Source: Planctomycetota bacterium (GTDB taxonomy: Bacteria > Planctomycetota > UBA1135). Taken from it: a DNA stretch of 41,721 nucleotides. Location of the stretch: positions 1-41,721 of the forward strand of contig JAJFFC010000001.1 of the NCBI GenBank assembly GCA_021776795.1, in the 5' to 3' direction. Position numbers and translations under genes: made by a program. The notes under the pieces are model-generated. The model was not told where the DNA came from. It saw only the letters and a list, made by a program, of their open reading frames with translations, and searched no databases. Of the stretch, positions 1-8,095 are shown in pieces (position 1 is the stretch's first letter; each line of letters starts with the position of its first letter).

Positions 1-915
1 ACCAGCCAAGTCGGCACCAAAGATGCCAGCGATCGTCGGCGAGGCGATGTCAAGGGACATGCCAGCACAAGAGCCACTAGCCAAGGTGAGGCTACCAGCA
101 GGTCCGTAAACGATACCCACCGGCCCGAACGGATCAGCGCCGGTGACGGTAAAGGTATGCAGGCCTGGGCAGGTGCCGGTCACGGTAAGCGTCGGCCCAG
201 AAGGTCCGTCGCCCAGCGCCCAGTTGTCGGCAGACATGAAGTTGTAGCCTCCAATGCCGACGCCGGTTCCCAACGTGCCACCAAAAGCAGCGAGGATACC
301 CGAGCTTTCGTAGTGGTATTCATAAACGCCATCGAAGCCTTCATCGATGTCGACATTCATAGTGTCACCGGCGTTGGTGATGTACATGCGCACATGCCCG
401 CCCGTGACAGGAGTGATGGTCACGAATCCACCATAGCCTCCAAAACCACCACCATTGAATCCATGGTAGAAGCCGATGTTGGTATAGCTGGCGCTGCCCT
501 GCAACTTGGTGTAGAGCTGATCGGCGCCAATACCGGTAACCATGGCGACATAGGACGTGACTCCTGCGGTATTTGGCAAGAGGTCGAACTCTACCGTGGC
601 ATCTTCGTAAGCAGCCGTGGTGCCGACACGTTGCATCCAGTCATTGCCGGAACCCGAAGTGAGGGTGTCGGCGGAAATCGCCATGCTGCCAACGCTCATC
701 TGGGTCCAGCCAGAACCCAAGGTTGGGCGGTTGAAATCATCGGAGTCAATCGAGCCAGCAGCAAGTGCTACCAAGCCTTGACGCTGGGCATTGGCCAGTG
801 TGGGCGCATAAGGAGAAGAAACGGGTCCGACTTGTGATGTCCCTAAAAGGGTGACATCGACCAAAGGTGCAGAGGGGGTAGCCGTTTGCAGAGCAAGAAC
901 GAGGAGGGAAATCAT
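1..915 (-). CDS. Exported LamG-like/jelly-roll protein, 3' end outside window
   Basis: An open frame of 305 codons runs from an ATG at 915 to the left edge without a stop, so the C-terminus is missing. The product begins MISLLVLALQTATPS, a short hydrophobic export signal. Residues about 55-230 hold a segment with DDFNRPTLGSGW and then alternating beta-strand-like, Gly/Tyr/Asp-rich sequence, which resembles concanavalin/LamG-like folds; this is a fold guess only. From about residue 245 comes the tail repeat seen in the other exported proteins of this window (FTVTGADPFGPVGIVYG), normally about 90-100 residues, so roughly 35 residues should lie outside. AAGGG lies 4 nt before the ATG. Role unknown, probably extracellular or outer-membrane associated. 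The two ORFs on the opposite strand or other frames here are shadows. Confidence 0.8.
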   Translation of the reverse strand, partial: MISLLVLALQTATPSAPLVDVTLLGTSQVGPVSSPYAPTLANAQRQGLVALAAGSIDSDDFNRPTLGSGWTQMSVGSMAISADTLTSGSGNDWMQRVGTTAAYEDATVEFDLLPNTAGVTSYVAMVTGIGADQLYTKLQGSASYTNIGFYHGFNGGGFGGYGGFVTITPVTGGHVRMYITNAGDTMNVDIDEGFDGVYEYHYESSGILAAFGGTLGTGVGIGGYNFMSADNWALGDGPSGPTLTVTGTCPGLHTFTVTGADPFGPVGIVYGPAGSLTLASGSCAGMSLDIASPTIAGIFGADLAG

Positions 916-1046
916 GACCCTTAACACTATCGCGAGAACACCGGCATTGGGAAGACAATCTTCCTGTTCTTAGCGCTCAGAAGCTGTGTGGCGCGCCTAA
1001 CATACGCCCCTATCGTGCCTAAACCGCGGGCCGATAACCACGGTCA

Positions 1047-1123
1047 GCGCCCGTAGCTCAGCTGGATAGAGCATCGGACTTCTAATCCGACGGTCGGGGG
1101 TTCAAGTCCTCCCGGGCGCGCCA
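1047..1123 (+). tRNA. tRNA-Arg (anticodon TCT)
   Basis: Full cloverleaf: acceptor stem GCGCCCG (1047-1053) pairs with CGGGCGC (1113-1119), discriminator G1120, encoded CCA at 1121-1123. The anticodon stem TCGGA/TCCGA (1074-1078/1086-1090) presents TCT at 1081-1083; the T-arm has GGTTCAAGTCC. It reads AGA (and possibly AGG) codons. It sits 25 nt before the aminotransferase start. Confidence 0.97.
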
Positions 1124-1148
1124 CCCTAATCCCCTAGCACAAGATCCC

Positions 1149-2054
1149 ATGCTGCAATCCTTCGACGAACGCAATCGCGAGCTCCTCATCAATCTCAATG
1201 GCGAGCTTGTCCATCGCGATCAAGCTGGCATCAGCCCCTTCGATGCTCTGGTGCAAGGCGGCGACGGAGTGTGGGAAGGCTTGCGTTTGTACAACGGAAA
1301 GATCTTTCGCCTCGATGCCCATATCGATCGTCTGCTGCATTCCGCCAAAGCCCTGGACATTGCAGGGGTGCCGTCACGCGACACCATCAAGGAAGAAATC
1401 CGTCGCACACTAGATGCGAACCAAATGCGCGATGGCGTGCATATTCGCTTGACCTTGGGTCGTGGCGTGAAGGTGACCTCGGGCATGGACCCACGTTTGA
1501 ACCAAAGCGGCCCCACCTTGATTGTTTTGGCGGAATGGAAAGCTCCGGTGTATGACACCAAGGGACTCAGCTTGATCACGAGTAGCCTGCGGCGCTTTGC
1601 GCCGGACATGATGGACCCGAAAATCCATCACAACAACCTGATCCAATCGATCATGGCCAAGATCGAGGCCAATGCCGCGGGCGCCGACGACGCCCTCATG
1701 CTCGACCCTCACGGCTTCCTCGCCGAGACCAATGCCACTCACCTGTTCTTGGTTTGGGGCGACAAGGTCTACACCCCTTTCACCAAGGCATGTCCAGAAG
1801 GCATCACCCGTGACACCATCCTCATGCTGTGCGAGCAGAACGGCATTCCGCATGAAGTCGCCGACTTGTCGCGAGTGCAGGCTTGGGCCGCCGACGAAAT
1901 GTTCTGCACCGGCACCATGGGCGAACTGGCTGCAGTGGTTTCCCTGGACGGGCGCAGCATCGGCAGCGGCAAACCCGGCCCGATGACCGCCAAACTGACC
2001 AAATTGTTCCGCGCCTACGTGCTCGAGAGCGGCGACGAAATCTTGGTCTCCTGA
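1149..2054 (+). CDS. ilvE: Branched-chain amino acid aminotransferase (class IV PLP)
   Basis: 301 residues, the usual length for class IV PLP aminotransferases. These transfer the amino group between Leu/Ile/Val and 2-oxoglutarate in the cytoplasm. Visible family marks: VWEGLRLYNGKIFRLDAHIDRL near the N-terminus, the PLP lysine K158 in DPKIHHNNL, the cofactor-contacting Glu in FLAETNATHLF (about 190-200) and the C-terminal FCTGTMGELAAVVSLDGR loop (252-269). The start ATG follows the tRNA-Arg by 25 nt and no longer open frame is available. D-amino-acid transaminase and aminodeoxychorismate lyase share this fold and cannot be excluded from motifs alone; IlvE is the best reading from the FxGT-x-E-x-x-x-V-x-x-x-DGR block. 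Confidence 0.87.
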   Translation: MLQSFDERNRELLINLNGELVHRDQAGISPFDALVQGGDGVWEGLRLYNGKIFRLDAHIDRLLHSAKALDIAGVPSRDTIKEEIRRTLDANQMRDGVHIRLTLGRGVKVTSGMDPRLNQSGPTLIVLAEWKAPVYDTKGLSLITSSLRRFAPDMMDPKIHHNNLIQSIMAKIEANAAGADDALMLDPHGFLAETNATHLFLVWGDKVYTPFTKACPEGITRDTILMLCEQNGIPHEVADLSRVQAWAADEMFCTGTMGELAAVVSLDGRSIGSGKPGPMTAKLTKLFRAYVLESGDEILVS

Positions 2055-2115
2055 ATCCGGCCCCAGGGGCTTCACAGGCCCCCTCGTCGCGGATAGAATC
2101 TGCGCCGCGTTGTTT

Positions 2116-2193
2116 GGTGGATGTAGCTCAGTTGGTTAGAGCACCAGATTGTGATTCTGGGGGTCGCGGGTTCAAGTCCCGTTATCCACCCCA
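2116..2193 (+). tRNA. tRNA-His (anticodon GTG)
   Basis: G-1 is encoded at 2116 opposite discriminator C2190, the hallmark of tRNA-His. Acceptor stem GTGGATG (2117-2123) pairs with TATCCAC (2183-2189, one G-T wobble), CCA is encoded at 2191-2193, and the anticodon GTG lies at 2151-2153. It is 10 nt before the tRNA-Leu gene. Confidence 0.97.
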
Positions 2194-2203
2194 ACGACGT
2201 CTC

Positions 2204-2288
<85 letters not shown>

Positions 2289-2303
2289 ATCACACCGCAC
2301 GCT

Positions 2304-3317
2304 GTGTCCTCATCTGAGCGCTACGCCCGGCAGATCCGTCTGCCACAGATTGGCCCATCCGGCCAGGAGCGCCTGCAGCAATCGCGAGTCGCCTTAATCG
2401 GATTAGGTGCCCTCGGTTCGGTTTCGGCCGATGCCCTGTGCCGCGCAGGCGTCGGCACCTTGGTTTTAATTGACCGCGACATTGTCGAGCTTTCGAATCT
2501 ACAACGGCAAACGCTCTATACCCAGGCCGATGCCGAACGTGGAGAGCTCAAAGCACTCGCCGCTGCGGAACGCCTAGGCGCCATCAATCCAGAAGTGAAG
2601 TTGGAGGTGCACCCCGATGAAGTGCACTGCGGCAATGCTGCCTCCCTGCTGGATGGCTGCGATTTACTGTTAGATGGCAGTGACAACTTTGCTGTGCGTT
2701 ATTTGCTCAATGATTATGCCGTGGTCCATCAAGTGCCTTTCGTCTACGCCGGCGTGGTCGCGACTTATGGCATGAGTGGCGCGGTTCTTCCCGGCCAAGC
2801 TTGTTTGCGCTGTTTATGGCCGGAGCCTCCGCAACTGGGCGAAACCGAGACCTGCTCCACCGCTGGCGTTTTGGGCCCTGCGGTTGCGGTCGTGGCCGGA
2901 TGGGCCAGTTCTCTGGCCATGCGCGCCCTGCTGGAACCAGACTTTGTCGCAGAGTTCACCAGTCTCGACCCCTGGCATAGCCGCGTGCACCATATGCGTG
3001 GCGTCAGCGACCCCGCCTGCCCTTGCTGCCAAGAACATGACCATCCTTGGCTGGAAGGCCGACGCGATGCCCCCACCGCGGAAGCAGCCTGTGCCGGAAA
3101 TGCGGTGCGTTTGCCTGGTGCGGCCATTCCAGATTTGGAAGCTGTGGCGAGACTGCTAGAGGGCGCGGTGGAGAAGCTTCAGTGCACCCACTCCTTCTTG
3201 CGTTTTGAGGTGGGTGAACATGAGGTCCTGCTCTTTGCCAGCGGCCACCGCTTGGTCCGTGGCACCAGCGACCCCGCCCGGGCACGCTCGGTGCTCGCCG
3301 CCACCATCGGGCATTAG
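2304..3317 (+). CDS. ThiF/MoeB-family adenylyltransferase (E1-like)
   Basis: 337 residues from a GTG at 2304; the open frame reaches back into tRNA-Leu, so the earlier ATG at 2259 is not a real start. E1-like enzymes adenylate the C-terminal Gly-Gly of a small sulfur carrier (ThiS or MoaD type). Seen: ATP site GLGALGS (33-39), DRD (57-59), NLQRQ (65-69), DGSDNF (124-129), Zn-binding pairs C167/C170 and C239/C242, and the candidate catalytic cysteine C184 in TETCSTAGVLGP. A C-terminal extension of about 75 residues (from AACAGNAVRLPG to GTSDPARARSVLAATIGH) matches a tail I recall on stand-alone ThiF-like proteins, in place of the rhodanese domain of some MoeB. With a cysteine desulfurase next door, a role in cofactor sulfur transfer is inferred; whether thiamine, molybdopterin or another carrier is served is open. 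Confidence 0.88.
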   Translation: MSSSERYARQIRLPQIGPSGQERLQQSRVALIGLGALGSVSADALCRAGVGTLVLIDRDIVELSNLQRQTLYTQADAERGELKALAAAERLGAINPEVKLEVHPDEVHCGNAASLLDGCDLLLDGSDNFAVRYLLNDYAVVHQVPFVYAGVVATYGMSGAVLPGQACLRCLWPEPPQLGETETCSTAGVLGPAVAVVAGWASSLAMRALLEPDFVAEFTSLDPWHSRVHHMRGVSDPACPCCQEHDHPWLEGRRDAPTAEAACAGNAVRLPGAAIPDLEAVARLLEGAVEKLQCTHSFLRFEVGEHEVLLFASGHRLVRGTSDPARARSVLAATIGH

Positions 3318-3386
3318 GGTTTAGCGCGCAGATGACCTAAGGAAATCTGGCTAGGCTGAATCTGCAAGTCAAGATATCCTATTTAG

Positions 3387-4532
3387 GTGACGAGAACCCT
3401 GAACTGGAACCGAGCCGCCACCAGCGCCGACCCCTTCCCCGGAGTCGAACAAGCCATGGTGGAGGGTCTGCATGCGCTACCCCATCATCGCGGTCCACAG
3501 GGAGAACTTATGGCGGAACGGATTTACGCCATCCGCGCCCGCGCCGCGCGCATGTTTGGCTTTTCGCATCCGCAACGAGTGATCTTCACCCCTGGGGCCA
3601 CCTACGGATTGAATCTTGCGGTTCAGCGTGGGATTGAAGATGGCGCCAAAGTGCTCACCACCACCTACGAACACAATTCCATGACTCGGCCCTTGCATGA
3701 TGCCCGACATCGTGGGGTACAGATGCAGGTATTGCCGGTGGACGATTGCGGGCGCCTTTGCCTTGAGGCGCTGGAGCAAGAATTGGCGAAGGGCGAGGCG
3801 ACATGGCTGGCATTAGGTGTGGCCAGTAATGCCTTGGGCATCATTCAACCATTTGCGCAAGCTTGCGCGCTAGCCAAAGCGGCAGGAGTCAAGGTGATTT
3901 TGGATATGGCGCAAGGCGGCGGCCAGGTGTCGATTGATCTAGAGAAGCTAGGAGTCCAGTTTGCCTCAATTGCCGGGCATAAGAGCTTGCATGGCCCACG
4001 CGGCATCGGCCTGTTATTTGTCTCGGCCGCAGCCCAACCTCGGCCCTTCTTGTTCGGGGGCACCGGGACCGAGGGCACCATGTTGGAGATGCCAGAAGAA
4101 TTTCCCGGGCATTTAGAAACCGGCACCAGCAATTATCCCGGCATCTTTGGGCTTGGCGCGGCCTTGGAGCACCTGGAGAGCAATCCAGCAGACCTTACGC
4201 CAATCCGCTTACATTTAGCCGAGTTTGAACAATGGTGTCGCGAGCACCCCGCGTTAGAAGTGTTGCCCCCCAAACCGATACCGTGGTCCGAACGCCTTGC
4301 CGTTCTTGCCCTAAAGTCGCCAAGCGTTGCCCCGACCATGTTGGTCGACCTCCTTGCTGAGCATGGACTGTTTGTCCGCTCAGGCTCCATGTGCACCACC
4401 GGTATTTTGCCGCGCTTTGGCGCCGAGGAGGGTTTGATCCGGATGTCCCCACCACTCGACGCCACGGCAGAGGATTTTGCCTTCGCCCGCGAGACCCTCA
4501 TGCAAGCTCTGCACGTTTTTGCCCAAGCATGA
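3387..4532 (+). CDS. Class V aminotransferase, cysteine desulfurase (SufS/NifS-like)
   Basis: 381 residues from a GTG start. The N-terminal NWNRAATSADPFPGVEQAM aligns with the usual N-terminal DNAATS-P-P motif of this family, which supports the early GTG start over the ATG at 3456. PLP-site marks: EHNSMTRPL (95-103), D173 and Q176 in DMAQ, and K199 in GHKSLHGPRG as the Schiff-base lysine. C336 in VRSGSMCT is the persulfide-forming cysteine. Such enzymes release sulfur (or, for some, selenium) from cysteine or selenocysteine for cofactors. It lies between an E1-like adenylyltransferase and a MocA-like nucleotidyltransferase and overlaps the latter by ATGA, so a job in sulfurating a carrier or a molybdenum cofactor is inferred. 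A selenium-delivery role is an alternative, since this window also codes for a selenoprotein. Confidence 0.87.
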   Translation: MTRTLNWNRAATSADPFPGVEQAMVEGLHALPHHRGPQGELMAERIYAIRARAARMFGFSHPQRVIFTPGATYGLNLAVQRGIEDGAKVLTTTYEHNSMTRPLHDARHRGVQMQVLPVDDCGRLCLEALEQELAKGEATWLALGVASNALGIIQPFAQACALAKAAGVKVILDMAQGGGQVSIDLEKLGVQFASIAGHKSLHGPRGIGLLFVSAAAQPRPFLFGGTGTEGTMLEMPEEFPGHLETGTSNYPGIFGLGAALEHLESNPADLTPIRLHLAEFEQWCREHPALEVLPPKPIPWSERLAVLALKSPSVAPTMLVDLLAEHGLFVRSGSMCTTGILPRFGAEEGLIRMSPPLDATAEDFAFARETLMQALHVFAQA

Positions 4533-5182
4533 GCGAAACAGCTCCCCCGCCCGCCATCGACGCGATTCTCCTCGCTGCTGGAGCAGGTCGTCGCTTGGGT
4601 TACCCCAAAGCGCTGTTGGAGGTTCATGGTCGCTGGATGCTTCCCCGCATCGTCGATAGCTTGCGCGCTGGTGGCTGCCGTTCCGTGGTCGTGGTGACGC
4701 GACCAGAACTCCTGGCGGACATCGCCAAACGCGGCGGGTGTGGCGCCGATGAAATGGTCCTCAATGCCCAGGCCGATCAAGGCCGCAGCGGCAGCATTCA
4801 ACGTGGTCTCGATGCCGTTTTGGCTGTGGTGCGGCAACCCGAGGCGGTGGTGATTCACCCTTGCGACATTCCGCTTCTCAGTGCCGATGCCGTGCGCCAA
4901 CTGTTGGTGCATTGGCTACAGGCGCCGAAGCGTGAGTCTTTGGTGGCGCGCTTAGTCACTCCAGGGAACCGCGGTGGGCATCCGCTGTTGCTGGGCGCAG
5001 GCCGCTACGCCGAAGTCCAAGCACTCGAGCCCGACCAGCCCCTGCGGGATGTGGTGCATCAGGACCCGAGCCGACGACTCGACGTGGCCCGCAAAAGTGA
5101 TCCTGGGCCATTTCTGGATGTGGACACGCCCGAGCAACTGCAACTTCTTGAGTCGTTGTTGCCCCCGGCACCGAAGGTCTAG
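4529..5182 (+). CDS. MobA/MocA-like nucleotidyltransferase
   Basis: 217 residues; the ATG at 4529 overlaps the desulfurase stop (ATGA), which fixes the start. The open frame is longer upstream but only as a shadow of the desulfurase gene. Seen: LLAAGAGRRLGYPKALL (14-30), the NTP-binding signature of the MobA-like family, HPCDIPLL (110-117) with the metal-binding Asp, GNRGGHPLLL (147-155) and FLDVDTPEQL (196-204). MocA attaches CMP to molybdopterin for xanthine-dehydrogenase-type enzymes; MobA attaches GMP. The GHP and LDVDTPED-like blocks favour the MocA/CoxC-like branch, but no target enzyme is in the window. Its last codon shares the tetranucleotide CTAG with the stop of the convergent gene. 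Confidence 0.83.
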   Translation: MSETAPPPAIDAILLAAGAGRRLGYPKALLEVHGRWMLPRIVDSLRAGGCRSVVVVTRPELLADIAKRGGCGADEMVLNAQADQGRSGSIQRGLDAVLAVVRQPEAVVIHPCDIPLLSADAVRQLLVHWLQAPKRESLVARLVTPGNRGGHPLLLGAGRYAEVQALEPDQPLRDVVHQDPSRRLDVARKSDPGPFLDVDTPEQLQLLESLLPPAPKV

Positions 5183-6633
5183 CGCACTCGTTCGGCCAAG
5201 GGATTGCTCAGTAAGAACGAACCGTCGAAGCGAGTTTCCACGGCTTGTAAATACACGCTGCGGTGCAAGGCGCCGTAAGAAACAGGCACCGTTAGCGAGG
5301 CCTCTCCGTAAGCATCGGCAAACAGACTCGACGGCAATTCCTGAATCGGGTTCGACAAATCCATCACGCCATATGCTGTAGAACTTGGGCCTGGGCCAAA
5401 GATGCTATAGGCAACCAAAATGGCACTTTGCTTGCGCGCGCCATCGAGCAAGAAGGTGGCAGATTGTCCGGCAATGAGATTCTGCACTTCCAGGTGAATT
5501 CCCTCCACACTGCCTCCGCTACCGATATCCAAATTGTCGAAGGCAATGCCATCGAGGTCGGCAAAGGGGAAATTGTCTTCCTGGGCAAACATCAGGTAAA
5601 AGTTGACCGCAGGATCCACGGGAGTGCCGTCGAGGGCAATGGCTCGAAGCAGGGTCCAAACGCCATCGCCAAGGTCGTCCCAACGCAACAAGCGGTACCA
5701 ATCATTGCCATCCTGACTGATCCACAGGCCATCAAAGGCGTGGTACTCCTCGCCGAAATCCAAATACTCTAGATCGAGAATCGGCGATTCCAAACCTCCG
5801 GCATTGATGCCATAGACCAAAGCATTGCGCACAAAGTGAAAATTGGTCGAAGTCGGATCCAGTCCCATTTCTAGGCTGAAGGCGCCATCGGCCGGACCAA
5901 TGCCACTGGTGCCGCCGACACACGGACCCTGCTGCCCGATATTGCACCAGGCTTCGGCGTCGGGCAATCCGCTGGCGACATCGATGCATGTGACGGCCAT
6001 GGTCGAAGGAAGTACACCGGCATGGCCTTCAAAGCCATCGAAGAAGGGTGCTTGGGCAAAGCTGCTTGGCAGATTGACCGACCAGGAAATCGGAGGTGGC
6101 GAGGGCGCCGCGCTGGAATCACTCAGGGTGACATCATCTAGGCTCCATCGACTTCCGTTATCTCCTTGATAACGAAAGCTCACCATGACCGAAGCAAAGC
6201 CCGCATAACTGCTGAGGTCAATGGTGTGGGAACGCGAAATCTGCTCCCCTAATAGAAGCAGATCTTCGGCCAGGGTAAAGGTCAGTCCAGCGTCGGTGCT
6301 GACCTCAATATTTTGCGCTGTGCCAAAAGCCGCAAACTGGGTGGAGTAACCAAAGTGCAGCCATGCTTCGGTTGCCGTGGACAAATCGAGATTTGGTGTG
6401 CGCAAGCTGTTGTCATTGCTACCAAACCAATCTTGGTGCAAGGCGAATCCGCCGCCATCTTCCCAACCGATACTGACGCCATTATTGGTGACTGTCCATC
6501 CAGCCGCTGGCACCCCTGAAGCAAAGTCCTCCTGAAGGAATATCTGCTGCGCAAAACCCATGGTGCATAGCGCCATAGTTAAGGGGAAGACTAGCAGTCG
6601 ACGACAGGAAGAGGGTTGTTCGGGGGCAATCAT
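5179..6633 (-). CDS. Exported two-domain jelly-roll protein with family tail
   Basis: 484 residues from the ATG at 6633, which overlaps the upstream gene's stop as TAATG; a second in-frame ATG at 6645 is less likely. An export signal (RRLLVFPLTMALCTMGFAQ) is followed by a choice-of-anchor J/cleaved-adhesin-like domain (FLQEDFASGVPAAGWTV, later SYAGFASVMVSFRYQGDNG with SLDDVTLSD). A Pro-rich linker (PSPPP) comes next, then a second beta-domain (about 190-380, DGFEGHAG...FAQEDNFPFADLDGIAFDNLDI) and the roughly 95-residue tail found in the paralogs at 10263-14522, here the most diverged. Role unknown; surface or extracellular adhesion or matrix is inferred from the fold. Third gene of the 9346-5179 unit. 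Confidence 0.83.
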   Translation of the reverse strand: MIAPEQPSSCRRLLVFPLTMALCTMGFAQQIFLQEDFASGVPAAGWTVTNNGVSIGWEDGGGFALHQDWFGSNDNSLRTPNLDLSTATEAWLHFGYSTQFAAFGTAQNIEVSTDAGLTFTLAEDLLLLGEQISRSHTIDLSSYAGFASVMVSFRYQGDNGSRWSLDDVTLSDSSAAPSPPPISWSVNLPSSFAQAPFFDGFEGHAGVLPSTMAVTCIDVASGLPDAEAWCNIGQQGPCVGGTSGIGPADGAFSLEMGLDPTSTNFHFVRNALVYGINAGGLESPILDLEYLDFGEEYHAFDGLWISQDGNDWYRLLRWDDLGDGVWTLLRAIALDGTPVDPAVNFYLMFAQEDNFPFADLDGIAFDNLDIGSGGSVEGIHLEVQNLIAGQSATFLLDGARKQSAILVAYSIFGPGPSSTAYGVMDLSNPIQELPSSLFADAYGEASLTVPVSYGALHRSVYLQAVETRFDGSFLLSNPLAERVR

Positions 6634-8054
6634 TACTCTGTCCATTCGGGCCAGCGGTACGCGGGACCCAACAGGAGGGCTGCCAAATCGAGGTAAAAGG
6701 CATCATCGGCAGCTGCATCTAGGGGCAATAGGTCAAAGCCGGGCAAGGCAGGAGACAATTCCAAGCGGAACTGCGCTGCCTGAGTTTGCCCGAGCAAAAC
6801 ATAAGCGGCCCAGTGCGGTCCTTCATAGGCGAGGAAACCGCTGCGGCCAGCATGCAACTCCTCGCTCCAACGGCGGACTTCAAGCTGTTTCTTGTCGTCT
6901 AGGGTTTCGCCACGATGCAAGAGCAGCTTCCAAGCTGGGGTGAGCTGAAGGCGTTCGCGACCGGAGGCGGCTTCGATGGTCTTGCGCAATGATGCGCTAT
7001 CTTCGGCTTCGGCAGCCAAGGCCATGACTAGCGCTGCGGGCCAACGATCGCGGAAGGTGCCACGCGCGGAAAACTGTTTCCGGGCGTCCTTCGCCCAAGC
7101 CTTCGCTTGTCGCCGCGCCAAGGGCAAATCCACCAGCGACAACCGCAGCAATCCGGCGGCCACATGTGGTCCCCACTCATTGCCTTCGGGGCTTGGCAGA
7201 GGCAAGCCCCGATCACCGACAGCACCCCAAAGCCAGGACTTTTCCGGTGATCCGGCAACCTTGGCATTCAGGAGCTGAAAGGCCTTGTCGACCTCGGCTG
7301 GCTCCATTTCATATAGGGCTAAAATCGATGCGGCATCGTCTCCGACCACAGCGGTACCCTCGAAGGATTCCATGGTGCGCTTGGGAATGCGCCGCGCAGC
7401 CAACCACCACGACCGTCGCGATGTCCAATTAGATAATGGTCCTAAAACCTCTCCATTAATCGGCACGGCTAATGCACCCACCGAGCCGAGTGCATAAGCA
7501 CTTTGTTGCAAGCCGCTCCGTTCCTTGGCGGCACCCAAAGCAGGCGTTCCTCCTCGGCGCTGCTCCGCGAGGTCTAGCAAGGCAACTAGGGCGGGCGAAG
7601 GCCGTCGGCCAAGGAGCTCACGGTAATCATTGGGGTTCCAGGAAGACTCGCGCCCTAACAATCCGACCAAGAGGCAGGCCTTTTCATAGGTCGAGGCCGC
7701 CCGCTTCCAATCTTCTTTTGGTGCCACGCCAGCATCGGGGTGGAAACGCCCGAACAGCACCAAAGCAAATGCCCGATCGGAATCTGGACGTCTTCCCGAG
7801 GCAGCGGCCTGATCTAAAAGAGCAAAACTGCCTTCGGTACCCATCCAGGCTGCCGCCAGAGTCAGCGCACGATGTCGCTTCGGATCCCCACGATCAATCT
7901 CACGCGCTAACCAAGCTTCCGTTTCTTCATCTCCAACGACCAAGGCCATGGCCGCCTCTTGCCGATGTTCTGCCACCTCTGCACGCAGAGCCTGTTGCAG
8001 AGACGCATCTGGCACCTGGAGCAGGGTGAACGCGGAACCGAGAAGTAACATCAT
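6633..8054 (-). CDS. Exported alpha-helical repeat protein, unknown function
   Basis: 473 residues. It starts MMLLLGSAFTLLQVP, a short hydrophobic leader that may act as a signal peptide; either of two adjacent ATGs could be used. The rest is rich in Ala, Leu, Arg and Glu with alternating helix-like stretches (for example RHRALTLAAAWMGTEGSFALLDQAAASG and KACLLVGLLGRESSW), which suggests a HEAT/TPR-like helical solenoid. No catalytic motif is seen. It is 41 nt from the upstream gene and overlaps the downstream exported protein by one base (TAATG), so the three are co-transcribed and probably act together outside the cytoplasm. Confidence 0.78.
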   Translation of the reverse strand: MMLLLGSAFTLLQVPDASLQQALRAEVAEHRQEAAMALVVGDEETEAWLAREIDRGDPKRHRALTLAAAWMGTEGSFALLDQAAASGRRPDSDRAFALVLFGRFHPDAGVAPKEDWKRAASTYEKACLLVGLLGRESSWNPNDYRELLGRRPSPALVALLDLAEQRRGGTPALGAAKERSGLQQSAYALGSVGALAVPINGEVLGPLSNWTSRRSWWLAARRIPKRTMESFEGTAVVGDDAASILALYEMEPAEVDKAFQLLNAKVAGSPEKSWLWGAVGDRGLPLPSPEGNEWGPHVAAGLLRLSLVDLPLARRQAKAWAKDARKQFSARGTFRDRWPAALVMALAAEAEDSASLRKTIEAASGRERLQLTPAWKLLLHRGETLDDKKQLEVRRWSEELHAGRSGFLAYEGPHWAAYVLLGQTQAAQFRLELSPALPGFDLLPLDAAADDAFYLDLAALLLGPAYRWPEWTE

Positions 8055-8095
8055 GAAAGGGCCTCGCCAGAGTCTAGCGGGTTTAGACAGCCTGG

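Noticed and set aside
157..837. 226-codon plus-strand frame
   Set aside because: Antisense shadow of the truncated exported-protein gene, which has a signal peptide and the family tail.
2065..2090. GGGGC/GCCCC hairpin after ilvE as terminator
   Set aside because: Short stem with no T-run and followed directly by tRNA-His; evidence too weak.
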